Of a stretch of DNA of 64,000 bases, positions 1 through 11,420 are shown in pieces. Both the position numbers and the translations under genes were made by a program. The stretch comes from Saussurea involucrata (Eukaryota; Streptophyta; Magnoliopsida; Asterales; Asteraceae): contig CM066314.1 of assembly GCA_033807775.1 (NCBI GenBank), forward strand, positions 36,257,001 to 36,321,000. Reading direction: 5' to 3'. The number at the start of each line of letters is the position of its first letter. Within the stretch, counting starts at the first letter, position 1. The notes beneath the pieces were generated by a model. It saw nothing but the letters and a program-made list of their open reading frames with translations, was not told where the DNA came from and made no database searches.

Positions 1-1250
1 AGATTCATTTATATAAAATACTCATTATATAATTACACATATTTCACACGTAAATTAATACCAGTCAAGATTGCTACATTATACCTGTCTCATCCCACCT
101 TATCCCTCCACCCATGGCCAATATCAATTGGTTGCGAGCCAATTTAACACACCGGTCCAAAGCCCGACCACGTATTATATTTTCATATAATACTCACGTA
201 ATTATAATATCTCAATATATTATAATCACCCACGTATGACATATTCATACACTTTATTTAACATTTGTTATTCACATAATGCATTCCAGTAAAATACTTT
301 TTAAAGTAAAACTCACCTGATCTTTTTAGCAAAGGTCCTTCAAACTTTCCTCAAAACAGACTAACTTTTAACCCCGATCTTTAGTATCTGAAACAAATTA
401 AAGTATACATACTCTTTAACACGTAAACAGGTAATTCACACTTTTCGCAACCCACTATTACGAAAACCTCACTTCTCGCAACCCACAGTTGCGAGTTCCT
501 TACTTTTCGCAACCAACAGTTACGAAAATATCACTTCTCGCAATCCACAGTTGCGAGTTCCTTACTTTTCGCAACCAACTGTTGCGAGATCCCAACTTTG
601 CGTTTTAGCTACTTGCGCAAAGTGGACTTTTCGCAACCAAGGCTTGCGAATTCCTACTTTTCGCAAAAACACTGTTCATCGTCTTTTTCAGAAAAGTTCA
701 GTTTATTTGCAGGAATCCATCTTATACCCAGATTTCGTACAGAAGTGTTCTAAACTCCTTTTAACACCTAAAATTGTAACTAAAATTCACAACTTCTTCT
801 AAAATTACCTAAACCCACTTCAAAGTTCAAAAGAAACCTAATTCTCATAAAAGAGAGTTTAAATCAGAAAATTACCTCTTTGATTTTACTGCACCAAACA
901 CAAAATCCCAGCTGAGTATCTTTAATCTTCTTCTTCTTCTTCTTCGATGGTTCTTCTTCTCTCTCTTTCTCTGCCGTGAACAAATTCACACACACACACT
1001 ATTTGGGTTTTGCTTGAAAGTCTCAAAAATGAGATATTTCCTCTAATTAGACTACTGAGTCGGTTTTGGGTGAAGATTGTTTTCACCTTTAACCAATTAA
1101 ACCCCACTTTTCTCTTAATTGACATAACTCACCCCCAAACTTCCCAATACAATTTAAAACTTACCCTTTTAACTTCTAATTCCTCAAATACTATAGTGAA
1201 GACTTATAAAATATTTAAATTTAAATTAAATAAAATACCTGGTTATTACA
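1..1250 (-). repeat. Gypsy-1 3' LTR (truncated by the window edge)
   Basis: Matches 6464-7721 nearly base for base. It ends on the plus strand with GGTTATTACA at 1250, the complement of the expected 5'-TG of the LTR, directly against the polypurine tract. Its outer 350 bases or so lie beyond position 1. Confidence 0.95.
443..675. repeat. Hairpin array in the Gypsy-1 LTR (second copy at 6906-7138)
   Basis: About six imperfect units of roughly 24-47 bp, each pairing TTCGCAAC or CTCGCAA with GTTGCGA or TTGCGAG across a loop of about 7 nt. The clearest are at 475-495, 537-557 and 569-589. In element sense the array begins about 50 bp after a TATA-like GTATAAG near 724, so it probably lies in the transcribed leader. 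The LTR copy at 6906-7138 has the same array. Confidence 0.75.
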
Positions 1251-1268
1251 ACATCTCCCCCTTAAAAG
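1251..1268 (-). promoter_or_regulatory. Gypsy-1 polypurine tract
   Basis: On the minus strand this is CTTTTAAGGGGGAGATGT directly before the LTR 5'-TG. It is the purine run expected to prime plus-strand DNA synthesis. Confidence 0.85.
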
Positions 1269-1288
1269 AATTCCGTCCCGGAATTCAG

Positions 1289-2449
1289 TCAAGCGAACAG
1301 ATGAGGGTATTTGGCTCTCATTTCCGACTCTGATTCCCACGTCGCATCCTGACCTCTATGATGTTTCCACTGAACTTTTACCTGTCTGATCTCTTTGTTC
1401 CTCAATACTTTGACTTTGTGATCAACTATAGCTTCCGGTTCCTCCACATAGTTCATCTTTTCATCAACCTGAATATCTGGTAGAGAGACTGCCTGGTCTG
1501 AAGTCACCAAACACTTCCGAAATTTCGATATATGGAACGCGTTGTGAATCCTGCTTAATTCCGACGTAAGATCTAATCGGTACGCTACTTCGCCGATCCT
1601 TTCCGTGATTGCAAACGGTCCGATATACCTTGGACTAAGTTTACCTTGCTTCCCAAATCGTATGACCCCTTTCCAAGGTGAGACTTTCAACATTACAGAA
1701 TCTCCAACCTGGAATTCTAACGGTTTCCGGCGTCGATCTGCATAACTTTTCTGTCTGTCTTGAGCCACTTTTAATCTGTCCCGAATCTGAGTGATCTTAT
1801 CCGCTGTTAACTGTACTATTTCTGGCTCTGCTAATTGTTTCTCCCCCACTTCATTCCAACACAGAGGCGTTCGGCATTTTCTACCATACAATACTTCAAA
1901 CGGTGCCGCTTGAATGCTGGAATGATAACTGTTGTTGTAGGCGAATTCTATCAAAGGCAGATGTTTGTCCCACGATCCCCCAAAATCAACTATACAAGCC
2001 CGAAGCATATCTTCTAAAGTCTGGATTGTTCTTTCACTCTGCCCATCAGTCTGAGGATGATATGCTGTACTCAACTTTATCTGCGTTCCCATCTCTTTTT
2101 GAAAGCTTCTCCAGAATCTGGAAGTAAAACGACTATCTCGATCAGAAATAATCGAGATTGGAACTCCATGTCGAGTTACTATTTCATTAATGTACAATTT
2201 GGCCAAACGTTCCAAGGAATCAGTTTCTTTTATCGGCAAGAAATGAGCAGACTTTGTCAATCTATCCACAATCACCCAAATAGAATCGAACCCCTTTGGA
2301 GTTCTAGGCAACTTGGTAATAAAATCAGTAGTAATCTGATCCCATTTCCACATTGGTATATCTAGTCGTTGTAACTGACCAAACAGCTTCTGATGTTCAA
2401 TCTTTACTTTCTTGCAGGTAGTACAATCTTCCACATACTTAGCAACACT
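1289..2449 (-). pseudogene. Gypsy-1 pol C-terminus: integrase core and chromodomain-like tail
   Basis: Integrase catalyses insertion of retrotransposon cDNA. The reading frame continues that of the upstream segment after an in-frame TGA at 2450-2452. Visible parts in order: the CTTC half of the HHCC zinc finger, the DDE catalytic core (Asp in WDQITTDF, Asp in SDRDSRF, Glu in GQSERTIQ), the GPF/Y-type region (SPRYIGPFAI), and a chromodomain-like end with KVQWKHHRG and ATWESE. Chromodomains of this class are thought to steer integration into heterochromatin. The frame is open for about 381 codons. Translation from the polyprotein start would not reach it because of the upstream stop and frameshift. 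Confidence 0.88.
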
Positions 2450-3345
2450 TCATTTCATTCCCGGCCACCAATAGAATTGTTTCAGATCTCTATACATTTT
2501 ATTTGTACCCGGATGAATAGAAAATCGAGATTGATGAGCTTCTTGCAGTACACGATCTCGTAATCCACCCAAACGTGGTACCCAAATTCTATTTCCCATA
2601 CATAGCAACTCACGGTCATCTTTCCCAAGCAATGCTGATATTCCCACTAACCGTTCTGATTTCAAACTTTCTTCCCGATAAGCATCTAATTGGCACTTCA
2701 ACAATTCGTCAAAGATATTAGGAAGGAGTTCAGCTCGTAGCGAGATAGCTTTTATTGTTCCACTTCTTTCCTGACGGCTTAGTGCATCTGCTACCACATT
2801 CGCCTTCCCGGGGTGATAAAGAATTTCACAATCATAATCATTTACCAATTCCAACCATCTTCTTTGCCTCATATTCAGTTTCTTCTGATCAAAAAGATGT
2901 TGGAGACTCTTATGGTCAGTAAAAATTTGGCATTTAGAACCATAAAGATAATGTCTCCAAATCTTCAATGCGAAGACAACTGCTGCAAGCTCCATATCAT
3001 GGGTAGGATATTGTCTTTCATGATCCTTTAGCTGACGAGAAGCATAAGCAATCACCTTTCCACGTTGCATAAGTACACATCCCAATCCCAGCTTAGAAGC
3101 ATCACTGTAGACCACAAAATCATCGGAACCTTCTGGCAATGCTAATATCGGCGCGCTGCAGAGTTTCTCCTTCAATATTCTGAATGCCTCATCTTGTTCT
3201 GCTTTCCATTCGAACTTTAAATTCTTCCGAGTTAGCTTAGTCAATGGCGTCGCGATTCGAGAAAAGTCTTTTATAAATTTCCGATAATATCCCGCTAGAC
3301 CCAGAAAACTACGTACTTCGGTTGCCGTCTTCGGCGGTTCCATCT
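2450..3345 (-). pseudogene. Gypsy-1 pol middle: RT thumb, RNase H, integrase zinc finger
   Basis: Continues reverse transcriptase after a one-base frameshift near 3345. It shows SFLGLAGYYRKFIKDFS (end of RT), then RNase H with VVYSDASKLGLGCVL, the acidic RYPTHDMELAAV-like helix and FTDHKSLQ, which contain the catalytic acidic residues, then the His-His part of the integrase zinc finger (HQSRFSIHPG) and FYWWPGMK. It stops at TGA 2450-2452, where related elements read through. In the intact element this segment would be part of one long polyprotein. Confidence 0.87.
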
Positions 3346-5859
3346 TTCAATTGCTTCTACTTTCGCTGGATCAACTTGTATACCCTTCTCTGAAACTACA
3401 TGACCCAAAAACTGAACTTCCCGCAACCAGAATTCGCATTTAGAAAACTTAACGTACAACTTTTCTTTCTTTAGTAACTCCAAAATCAAACGAAGGTGTT
3501 GCGCGTGATCCTCTTTTGATCGAGAATAAATAAGTATATCATCGATATATACAATGACAAATTTATCGAGATACGGCTTACATACCCGATTCATTAAATC
3601 CATAAAAGCGGCTGGAGCATTCGTCGGTCCGAATGGCATTACCAAGAATTCGTAGTGGCCGTATCTTGTGCGGAAAGCAGTCTTTAAAACATCCTCTTCC
3701 TTAACCTTCAACTGATGGTAGCCAGATCTGAGATCAATCTTGGAGAAGTAACAAGCTCCAACTAATTGATCAAAAAGGTCATCAATTCTTGGAAGTGGAT
3801 ACTTGTTCTTGATCGTACGCTTGTTCAGCTCCCGGTAATCGATACACATTCTCATTGAACCGTCCTTCTTCTTTACAAACAAAACTGGTGCACCCCAAGG
3901 CGAAAAGCTAGGTCTGATGAAGCCCTTATCGGATAAATCTTGAAGCCGTGTCATCATTTCTTTCATTTCTGGAGGTTCTAGTCTATACGGCGCACGAGCG
4001 ATTGGAGTGGCTCCAGGTACCAGGTCTATACCAAATTCTACTTGTCTAACAAAAGGAAGACTATTCAAGTCTTCAGAAAAAACTTCTGGATATTCACTAA
4101 CGATAGAAATATCTTCCAGCTTAATCTTTTCAGGTCTACTATCTATCACATAGGCTAAATAACTCGAGCAACCCTTACTAACACATTTACGGGCTTTTAT
4201 CATAGATATAAGATTGGACTGATGATTCTTACGATCACCATAGATCACTACTGCCCTCTTATCAGGTAAAACAACGTTGATTATTTTCTTATCACAAACT
4301 ATGTTAGCCCGATTTTCAGCTAACCAATCCATCCCTACGACCACATCAAACTCGATCAACTCTATAGGAAATAGTTGTATCGGTACTCCACACCCCTCTA
4401 TGTTTATCATGCAACGATCATAAACCTCTTTAACTGCCACTTGGTTATCATTTGCAGTGTCTACTAATAAAGCATGTTTTAACATTTTAGGCTCTAAATG
4501 CATGTGAGCAGCAAAGGAGGGAGACACAAAAGATCGGTTTGCACCGGAATCAAATAACACTTTAGCACGTGTTGAATTTATGAAAAATGTACCTGTGACC
4601 ACATCCGGAGTTTCCTCCGCCTCTTTAGCTGTCATTTGGAATGTACGACCCCTCGTTTTCGGCGGTTCTATCCTTGGGACTACTGGTCTAGTAATGGCTG
4701 GTTTCCCTGATGTACCCCCTTGTTGTATTCTACCTCGCGGACAATCTGATTGGAGGTGATCCGGAGAATTGCACAAAAAGCAAAACCGTGTTATTCGACA
4801 ATCTTTAACAACATGACCGGTTTTCCCACACTTAAAACAGACTCGTGATTCCACTTGACAGTTTCCCTGATGGTAGCGATTACATCTTGGACATGGTCTT
4901 TCCGCTGGTCGAAACGGCGGACGGTTATCGAACCTCTGAAATCTAGGCTTCCTTGAATCCTGTGGTGGTCCTTGCCATTTCCTTTTCCCCGAGCTCTTAT
5001 CACCATCATCCCTCTTGTTATCTCGCTCCACATTTTCAGCAGCATCCACTGCAGCTGTAAAAGTATCTGGCCTTGTTGCAGTCACTAGTCTTCGGACTTC
5101 TGAATTCAACCCATAGATGAATCTCTCCATTTTCATCTTTTCTGTAACAACATAATATCCTGCAAAACGAGATTTTTCTAAAAATCGTGCGGTATAATCT
5201 CTAACCGACAGATTCCCTTGTTGTAGATTCATAAATTCCTCTTCCAATTGTCTGACAGCAGCTTGTGGACAGAAGTGTGTTTTGAATGCTAACACGAATT
5301 CCTCCCATGAAAAGGTAGTATATACATCCGTCCCTCTCGATTCTGTATGAGCCTCCCACCAATACAGAGCATCACCTTTTAGCATTGCAGTTCCATAAAG
5401 CACTTTATCTTGCTCAGCACATTTACACGTTTTGAAGATAGCCTCGATTTCTTTCAGCCATCTCATAGCTTTTACCGGATCCCGATCTCCTGAGTATGTA
5501 GGGGGCTTACAACTAAGAAACATTTTATAGTCACATCTTTTCATTACCGGTAAAATAGTGGAGGTAAGTGGCATTTCTATTTCATGTTCCGGATCTGGTC
5601 TTTCAGTTTCATTATGACGAGTACGTTCGAACATGGCTTGAATGCTATCCTGTAATCTCCCCATTTCAGCAGTCAGATCATCCCGGGTAACAAACTCTGT
5701 ACCATGCTGTTGTGTTCTACCTCCAGTTCGGCCCCCAGTTCCCCTTCCGGTCCTGCCTCTACCACGATCTCCTCCTCTTCCCCCTGTTCCTAATGGTGGA
5801 TTTTCTCCACCCGAATTCCTTCCTCCTCTTTGATTCCTTTGTCTAGTGCCACTTACCAT
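3346..5859 (-). pseudogene. Gypsy-1 gag-protease-reverse transcriptase N-terminal part
   Basis: The open frame of about 838 codons starts at ATG 5859, in a Gly/Arg-rich N-terminus (GGRGGDRGRGRTGRG). It continues with the retrotransposon gag core (KAMRWLKEIEAIF, ALYWWEAH, FVLAFKTHFCP), zinc knuckles including CFKCGKTGHVVKDC and CFLCNSPDHLQSDC, and a pepsin-like protease site FDSGANRSFVS. Reverse transcriptase follows with YPLPRIDDLFDQL, SGYHQ and the catalytic YIDD. The frame is uninterrupted until one base is lost near 3345, after which about 16 out-of-frame codons follow to 3295. Gag packages RNA, the protease matures the polyprotein and RT copies the RNA. The start is the first ATG after the leader and matches the usual N-terminus of such elements. 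Confidence 0.92.
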
Positions 5860-6120
5860 TCTGTAGATTCAAACAAAGTTAATATACACATAAGCACATA
5901 CCCCATATAACAAGGTATTCCAGTTCAAACATGTACCTGTAAGATCATAATTACACTGGCCTGGTATAATTTGAAATTACCTTACATGATGTTCCTTCTA
6001 CCTCTTATACTTAGCATCCCCAGGTTCTAAAATAATAGGGACATCCTACTTCGCATGCAGTTTAAGTCTAGGTACAGATACTAATACCTAAATCCCTTAA
6101 ACTAGGGCTCTGATACCATC
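5860..6120 (-). other. Gypsy-1 untranslated leader
   Basis: Non-coding stretch between the primer site and the gag ATG. I see no open frame of note. It would be the place for a packaging signal. Confidence 0.6.
6107..6118 (-). promoter_or_regulatory. Gypsy-1 primer binding site, initiator-Met tRNA
   Basis: On the minus strand TGGTATCAGAGC lies two bases inside the LTR edge. It is complementary to the 3' end of plant initiator methionine tRNA, the usual primer for these elements. Confidence 0.93.
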
Positions 6121-7721
6121 TGTAACATCCCACATATCCAAAAGTACATATAATCATATATTTCATTACATGTTTGCAACAAAAGTACATCACGTTCCAC
6201 ATTTGGTCCCAACTAAAGTCTAAACATAATAAAATTTCAGTACAATTTGATCCACTTTAAATTACATAATAACTAACAACAATTTATAAGTACAAAAGCA
6301 TCCACATTTCTCTTATCGATCATCTCTTCAAAAGCTAAGCAACAAGTGTTCTAATCACTTGGTATTACTGGATCCACCACCTGGAATACATATTTTAAAA
6401 CAGAAAATGAGGGTTAGACCTAAAGGTCTAGTGAGGAAATCCCTGACATTTGGAAATCATTAAAGATTCATTTATATAAAATACTCATTATATAATTACA
6501 CATATTTCACACGTAAATTAATATCAGTCAAGATTGCTACATTATACCTGTCTCATCCCACCTTATCCCTCCACCCATGGCCAATATCAATTGGTTGCGA
6601 GCCAATTTAACACACCGGTCCAAAGCCCGGCCACGTATTATATTTTCATATAATACTCACGTAATTATAATATCTCAATATATTATAATCACCCACGTAT
6701 GACATATTCATACACTTTATTTAACATTTGTTATTCACATAATGCATTCCAGTAAAATACTTTTTAAAGTAAAACTCACCTGATCTTTTTAGCAAAGGTC
6801 CTTCAAACTTTCCTCAAAACAGACTAACTTTTAACCCCGATCTTTAGTATCTGAAACAAATTAAAGTATACATACTCTTTAACACGTAAACAGGTAATTC
6901 ACACTTTTCGCAACCCACTATTACGAAAACCTCACTTCTCGCAACCCACAGTTGCGAGTTCCTTACTTTTCGCAACCAACAGTTACGAAAATATCACTTC
7001 TCGCAATCCACAGTTGCGAGTTCCTTACTTTTCGCAACCAACTGTTGCGAGATCCCAACTTTGCGTTTTAGCTACTTGCGCAAAGTGGACTTTTCGCAAC
7101 CAAGGCTTGCGAATTCCTACTTTTCGCAAAAACACTGTTCATCGTCTTTTTCAGAAAAGTTCAATTTATTTGCAGGAATCCATCTTATACCCAGATTTCG
7201 TACAGAAGTGTTCTAAACTCCTTTTAACACCTAAAATTGTAACTAAAATTCACAACTTCTTCTAAAATTACCTAAACCCACTTCAAAGTTCAAAAGAAAC
7301 CTAATTCTCATAAAAGAGAGTTTAAATCAGAAAATTACCTCTTTGATTTTACTGCACCAAACACAAAATCCCAGCTGAGTATCTTTAATCTTCTTCTTCT
7401 TCTTCTTCTTCTTCTTCGATGGTTTTCTTCTCTCTCTTTCTCTGCCGTGAACAAATTCACACACACACACTATTTGGGTTTTGCTTGAAAGTCTCAAAAA
7501 TGAGATATTTCCTCTAATTAGACTACTGAGTCGGTTTTGGGTGAAGATTGTTTTCACCTTTAACCAATTAAACCCCACTTTTCTCTTAATTGACATAACT
7601 CACCCCCAAACTTCCCAATACAATTTAAAACTTACCCTTTTAACTTCTAATTCCTCAAATACTATAGTGAAGACTTATAAAATATTTAAATTTAAATTAA
7701 ATAAAATACCTGGTTATTACA
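6121..7721 (-). repeat. Gypsy-1 5' LTR (complete, 1601 bp)
   Basis: On the plus strand it begins TGTAACATCC beside the primer site and ends GGTTATTACA at 7721, giving TG...CA termini. It is near-identical to the partial LTR at 1-1250. It contains a (CTT)n run near 7390-7417 and the hairpin array at 6906-7138. Immediately beyond 7721 the sequence is tnp2 coding DNA. Confidence 0.95.
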
Positions 7722-8741
7722 TGAGTTCGAGTTATTGGGGTTGAAACCATCCGTATATAAGCCCAGACGAACATTCCCGATCTCAGATGAAAAATCAGGA
7801 TGTAGCGTGTCGAAATGTTTCCAAACCTCACCATCGCTCGGATGTACCATCTTTCCCTGATCAGTCTGATGTTGACGGTGCCAAGTCATCGCTTCTACTG
7901 TTTTCTTACACAAATACATCCGTTGCAATCTTTCTGTAACAGGTAAATACGTCAACACCAACTGAGGCACCTTATTGTTTCGGCCATTTGTTTTGTAGCG
8001 AGGCTCCCGACACACTTGACAAGTGTCATAATCGGCAGATTCCTTATAGAATAGCACGCAATGGTTTTTACAAACATGTATCTTCTCTTTCGACAGACTA
8101 AGTTGCTTCAACATCTTCTTTGTCTCGTAAAAGCTACCAACCAATTGTTCACCTTTAGGTAGCATTTCTTTCACCATAGCAATGTTACGATTGTAGGTTG
8201 TCTTTGGTATATTGCAATCTGACTTCCAGTTCAAAAACCTTGCCGCTGCCTCTAACTTTGAAAAGTTCTGGCATCCCTCCCACAAAGGCTGGTCTGAAGC
8301 TTCTAACATCTCATAGAAACGCCGTGCATGTTGATTCGGTTCTTGCTCCTCCCACATACTTGATGTACCGGGAATATTTTGGTCCATCACCATTTGTTGA
8401 ACACCGTCAACCTCGGAATAATCTTCGTCTACTATTGCCTGTTGAACTAAGGGTTCTATTTCGCCGTGTGCATACCAGTGAGTATAAGAAAGCATGAATC
8501 ATGTTCTTAATAAGTGTAAATGAACCTCATCTCTAATTTTATACTTTGTAAGTTTACATTTCTTACAAGGACATTTTGTAAATAATGTTACCCCCTCATC
8601 TATGACTCTCGGTAGAATAGATTGCTCATATGTGAAAGCAAAATCCAAAAATCGTTCTACTTCACATCTAAAAACATGATTTATTTCACCACTCCTATTT
8701 ACTCGTTTGTACATCCATCCTCTATCTGTATTAGTCGACAT
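7722..8741 (-). pseudogene. tnp2-type CACTA transposase, 5' part, broken
   Basis: Transposase of the TNP2/TNPD family, which acts on CACTA termini. The likely start is ATG 8741 (MSTNTDRGW), just after a splice acceptor. The N-terminus matches the transposase-associated domain: WMYKRVNRSGE, FLDFAF and CPCKKCKLTKY. Further on come the YDTCQVCREPRYK cysteine motif and the start of the tnp2 core, VWKHFDTLHPDFSSEIGNVRLGLYTDGFNP. An in-frame TGA at 8499-8501 interrupts the frame, and Gypsy-1 cuts the gene at 7721 before the catalytic residues expected further downstream. It cannot make an active protein as it stands. Confidence 0.85.
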
Positions 8742-8743
8742 AG

Positions 8744-9384
8744 CTACAAACACAAAATATATACACATATTAGAAAAAAGTTCATTTCATAACTTACATT
8801 TTATATACATATAATATATACACCTATTAGAAAAAAGTTCATTCATAACATACATTTTATATACACATAATATATACACATATTAGAAAAAAGTCCATTC
8901 ATAACTTACATTTTATATACACATAATATATACACATATTAGAAAAAAATCCATTCATAACTTACATTTTATATACACATAATATATACATATATTAGAA
9001 AAAGTCCATTTATAACTTACATTTTAAATACATACATACATAAATACACAAATTTTTATATACATTAGGGTCCCAATTATCTACGAATGTGTATGTTTAT
9101 CTTGGAACCATAAATTTATTTCAACTCATTACAGCATACACCTAAACTACAAAAATTAGAACAGAAAAAAAATAAACTAATGAAAGAAACAGTAAACTAC
9201 AAGTCTACAAATAGAATAAATCAAGTAAGATCTATGAAAAAAAATTCAACCCATCATCAGATGAGATGATTAGAAGATTGGCATTATACATGATTCCAAA
9301 TGAAGAGAGATTTTAGCAAAGTAATCAATTATTTCCTAATTTACCTTAAAAACTGAGAAAAACCAACACTTAACAAAGGTATAC
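8744..9384 (-). other. Putative intron of the CACTA tnp2 gene
   Basis: Bounded by CTCAG|GTATAC (donor at 9384) and TTTGTAG|CT-ATG (acceptor at 8744), which brings a GC-rich 5' exon next to the tnp2 ATG. It is AT-rich and holds five 56-bp tandem repeats. The model rests only on splice consensus and position. Confidence 0.55.
8771..9045. repeat. Five tandem repeats of about 56 bp
   Basis: The unit begins TTAGAAAAAAGTCCATTCAT and ends with a TATACACATAATATATACACA-like tract. Starts fall at about 8771, 8828, 8884, 8940 and 8996, spaced 57, 56, 56 and 56 bp apart. The array lies within the putative tnp2 intron. Confidence 0.85.
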
Positions 9385-9562
9385 CTGAGTAGCGGCGGTC
9401 TGTGCGTGCGGGCGTGCGGCGGCCGAAAGCGTGTGGGTGGAGTGTAGCCGGCGCCGGTGGAGCCGTGGAGGTCGGACTGTCGGAGGATGGCGTCGTCGAT
9501 GGAATTGGGTTTGGGACTTGGGAGTCGATGGCAACGAGGGGTAATAGAATCTTCTAGGGTTT
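9385..9562 (-). other. GC-rich 5' exon of the CACTA gene, cut by an LTR element
   Basis: On the minus strand it starts with AAACCCTAG (a telo-box-like 5'-UTR motif) and runs through GC-rich, proline/arginine-coding-like sequence to a CTCAG|GTATAC donor. The upstream promoter part was separated by the LTR element and resumes at 17287 (CTTTTGTTTTGGG). It may be untranslated; I do not recognise the peptide. Confidence 0.45.
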
Positions 9563-9948
9563 TGTAACAACCCAAAAATCACTTAACATAAAATATAAGT
9601 CACAAGCCCAAAAAGGGTCCCAAATACATCAAGACTCCAACATCAAGTACATTGTTTACGGTCCTCAAGCAAATACAACCGAGATGCTAGCTAAACAAAA
9701 ACTGGAACTTGACGGTCTTTAATCTCGCACCTTCCCCTCAAGCCTTCTCCTTCCCCTTAGACGAGGTACCTAAGCCACCCTTTCCTGAAAATGGTTTTTA
9801 AGTTTTGAAAGCGAGGGTTAGACCATAAGGTCTAGTGAATTCCCTCCTAAAAGCGTAACCGCAAAACATTTAAGAAACACTTTTCCATACACATAACACT
9901 TGACAAGTTTGAGCTCAAACAAGGGTATACACAGTGGTACGGACCAAT

Positions 9949-10098
9949 AACACCTTACAAAGCCAGGCACGGCAACTCAACACCTTACAAAGCCAGGCAC
10001 GGCAACTCGACACCTTACAAAGCCAGGCACGGCAACTCAACACCTAACAAAGCCAGGCACGACAACTCAACACCTAACAAAGCCAGGCTCGGCAACTC
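9949..10098. repeat. Five 30-bp tandem repeats in the LTR (also 15999-16148)
   Basis: The unit is AACACCTTACAAAGCCAGGC followed by ACGGCAACTC, repeated five times with exact 30-bp spacing and few changes. Both LTR copies hold five units, so the array predates the insertion. Confidence 0.95.
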
Positions 10099-10538
10099 GG
10101 GGGTCCTCCACTGTGCAACCCGACTCTACCACAAGCATAAACACTTAAAACATGCTTTAAAACTTACTCGAGGAATATCCTCCTTCCACTTGTAAAATAA
10201 CACTTTTCATGCATGAGAAAACATAAGATTCATGATAAACAAGTAAACTCATTTTCAGACATATCAATTCTTCGCAATTTAGTTTAAAAGATAGAATTAA
10301 TGCATAAGGGAACTCACCTGCTGCTCGGCTAAACCACACACCACTTGAAGCTCACTTAACCTCCAAACGACCACCTGAATTGGGGTTAACAAAGGAGGTA
10401 TTAGACTCCCCAATTATACTCTAAAACATTCTCCACAATGTCCTAAGACAATCCCCTAAACCAAGCCTCGAACCCAAGCCCGAACGACCAACGGAGCAGA
10501 AAACGAGAATCGCCCAACAGGAACTTACGCGGTTTGCC

Positions 10539-10558
10539 ACGCGGTTTGCAAACCGCGT
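10539..10558. repeat. Perfect 20-bp palindrome in the LTR
   Basis: ACGCGGTTTGCAAACCGCGT, preceded by another GCGGTTTGC half-site and followed by GCCGCGT. The other LTR copy has one mismatch (ACGCAGTTTGC...). Confidence 0.9.
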
Positions 10559-11236
10559 GAAAAGCCGCGTAACCCCCTGGTCGAGCATTCTCAGTTCTGC
10601 TCACCAGGGTCAGCTCGTAAAACCACTAAAATCCTCCAAAGCTGATTCCAAAAGATTGGTAACTTCCCAAATCAAACTCTAAAACTATATATACATTAAG
10701 GAGACAATTCCCAATACTTAAATCCATCAATTCCTCATTCAAATCATCATGAACTACTCTTTTGAAAACACGATTCCTTACTAAAAAGAACTAACTTAAG
10801 AACCTCCATTGGAAGGGTGGAATATCACCAAGAGTTCACAAACTCCTCAAGGGATTCATCCAACACACCCTTCCACTTGGTTTAGTTTCAAAACACTTAA
10901 AGAAGAAGAAGATTGCAACAAATTCATACATCAAAGCCCCATTTCTAAGACAAAACTAAGAGATTAAGATGGATGTATACCTTAATTGCAAGTTCCTTCA
11001 ATCCTTCCATGAACCACCTTCTCCAAACCTTCAATTGAGGAAATCTTGAGCTCTTCTCCTCCCTTGCACTCTTCCAGCCGCAAATGTAGAACAAGAATAG
11101 GGTTTTTGGGGTTTTTATCTTATTAAACTTTTCCCTTTCACAATCCAGCCACATAACTTCCAGGTTTTTACAAAAAGACCCCAGAATTTCCTTATTTCTG
11201 CACTAAAACCACTAAGCTGAAACATGGGGTGTTACA

Positions 11237-11252
11237 TCACCTCCCCCTTAAC
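11237..11252 (-). promoter_or_regulatory. Polypurine tract of the LARD-like element
   Basis: Minus-strand GTTAAGGGGGAGGTGA abuts the LTR TG end. Confidence 0.85.
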
Positions 11253-11420
11253 AGGATTCCGTCCCCGGAATCTCATCACTGAAAAGGTGCGGGTACCTTG
11301 CCCTCATATCGATCTCGGTTTCCCATGTTGCCTCAAAATTTCTTAGGAAGTTACAACTACATCTCTACCAAACTAACTTCTTTGTTTGTCCAATTCTCAA
11401 CCATCCGGCCCCAATTGCTC
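11253..11420 (-). pseudogene. Decayed chromodomain/integrase C-terminus
   Basis: Minus-strand translation gives fragments NKEVSLVEM, then after indels GNMG/ATWETE-like and DMRARYPHLFSDEI-like peptides. These resemble the end of Gypsy-1 pol (KVLRNKEIRQVKVQW, EMRAKYPHLF). This shows the internal region descends from a chromovirus pol. Everything upstream is too changed for me to read. Confidence 0.6.

Larger units (their letters stand above)
1..7721 (-). mobile_element. Gypsy-1: Ty3/gypsy chromovirus (probably Tekay/Del type), right LTR complete
   Basis: An LTR retrotransposon read on the minus strand. Order in element sense: LTR (7721-6121), initiator-Met tRNA primer site, gag, protease, reverse transcriptase, RNase H, integrase, chromodomain, polypurine tract, LTR (1250 to beyond the window edge). 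The integrase-last order and the C-terminal chromodomain-like tail identify a chromovirus. The two LTR copies differ over 1250 bp by about three substitutions and one TTC-run length change, so the insertion is recent. Even so, pol carries a frameshift near 3345 and a stop at 2450-2452. The left end is outside the window, so the target duplication cannot be checked. The element lies inside the tnp2 gene of the CACTA element to its right. Confidence 0.93.
9563..11236 (-). repeat. LTR of the LARD-like element (element 3' copy)
   Basis: Starts TGTAACAACC and ends GGGTGTTACA on the plus strand. It includes a 5 x 30-bp array (9949-10098), a 20-bp palindrome (10539-10558) and, in element sense, a TATA-like TATATATAG near 10690 about 130 bp before the palindrome. 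Confidence 0.95.

Noticed and set aside
551..802. 83-residue frame in the Gypsy-1 LTR, repeated at 7014-7265
   Set aside because: Lies wholly in the LTR hairpin array and runs against the element's transcription direction. No conserved motif.
9370..9582. A 70-79-residue frame over the GC-rich block
   Set aside because: Its ATG lies in the neighbouring LTR, so the frame crosses an element junction. The block is better read as a 5' exon of the CACTA gene.
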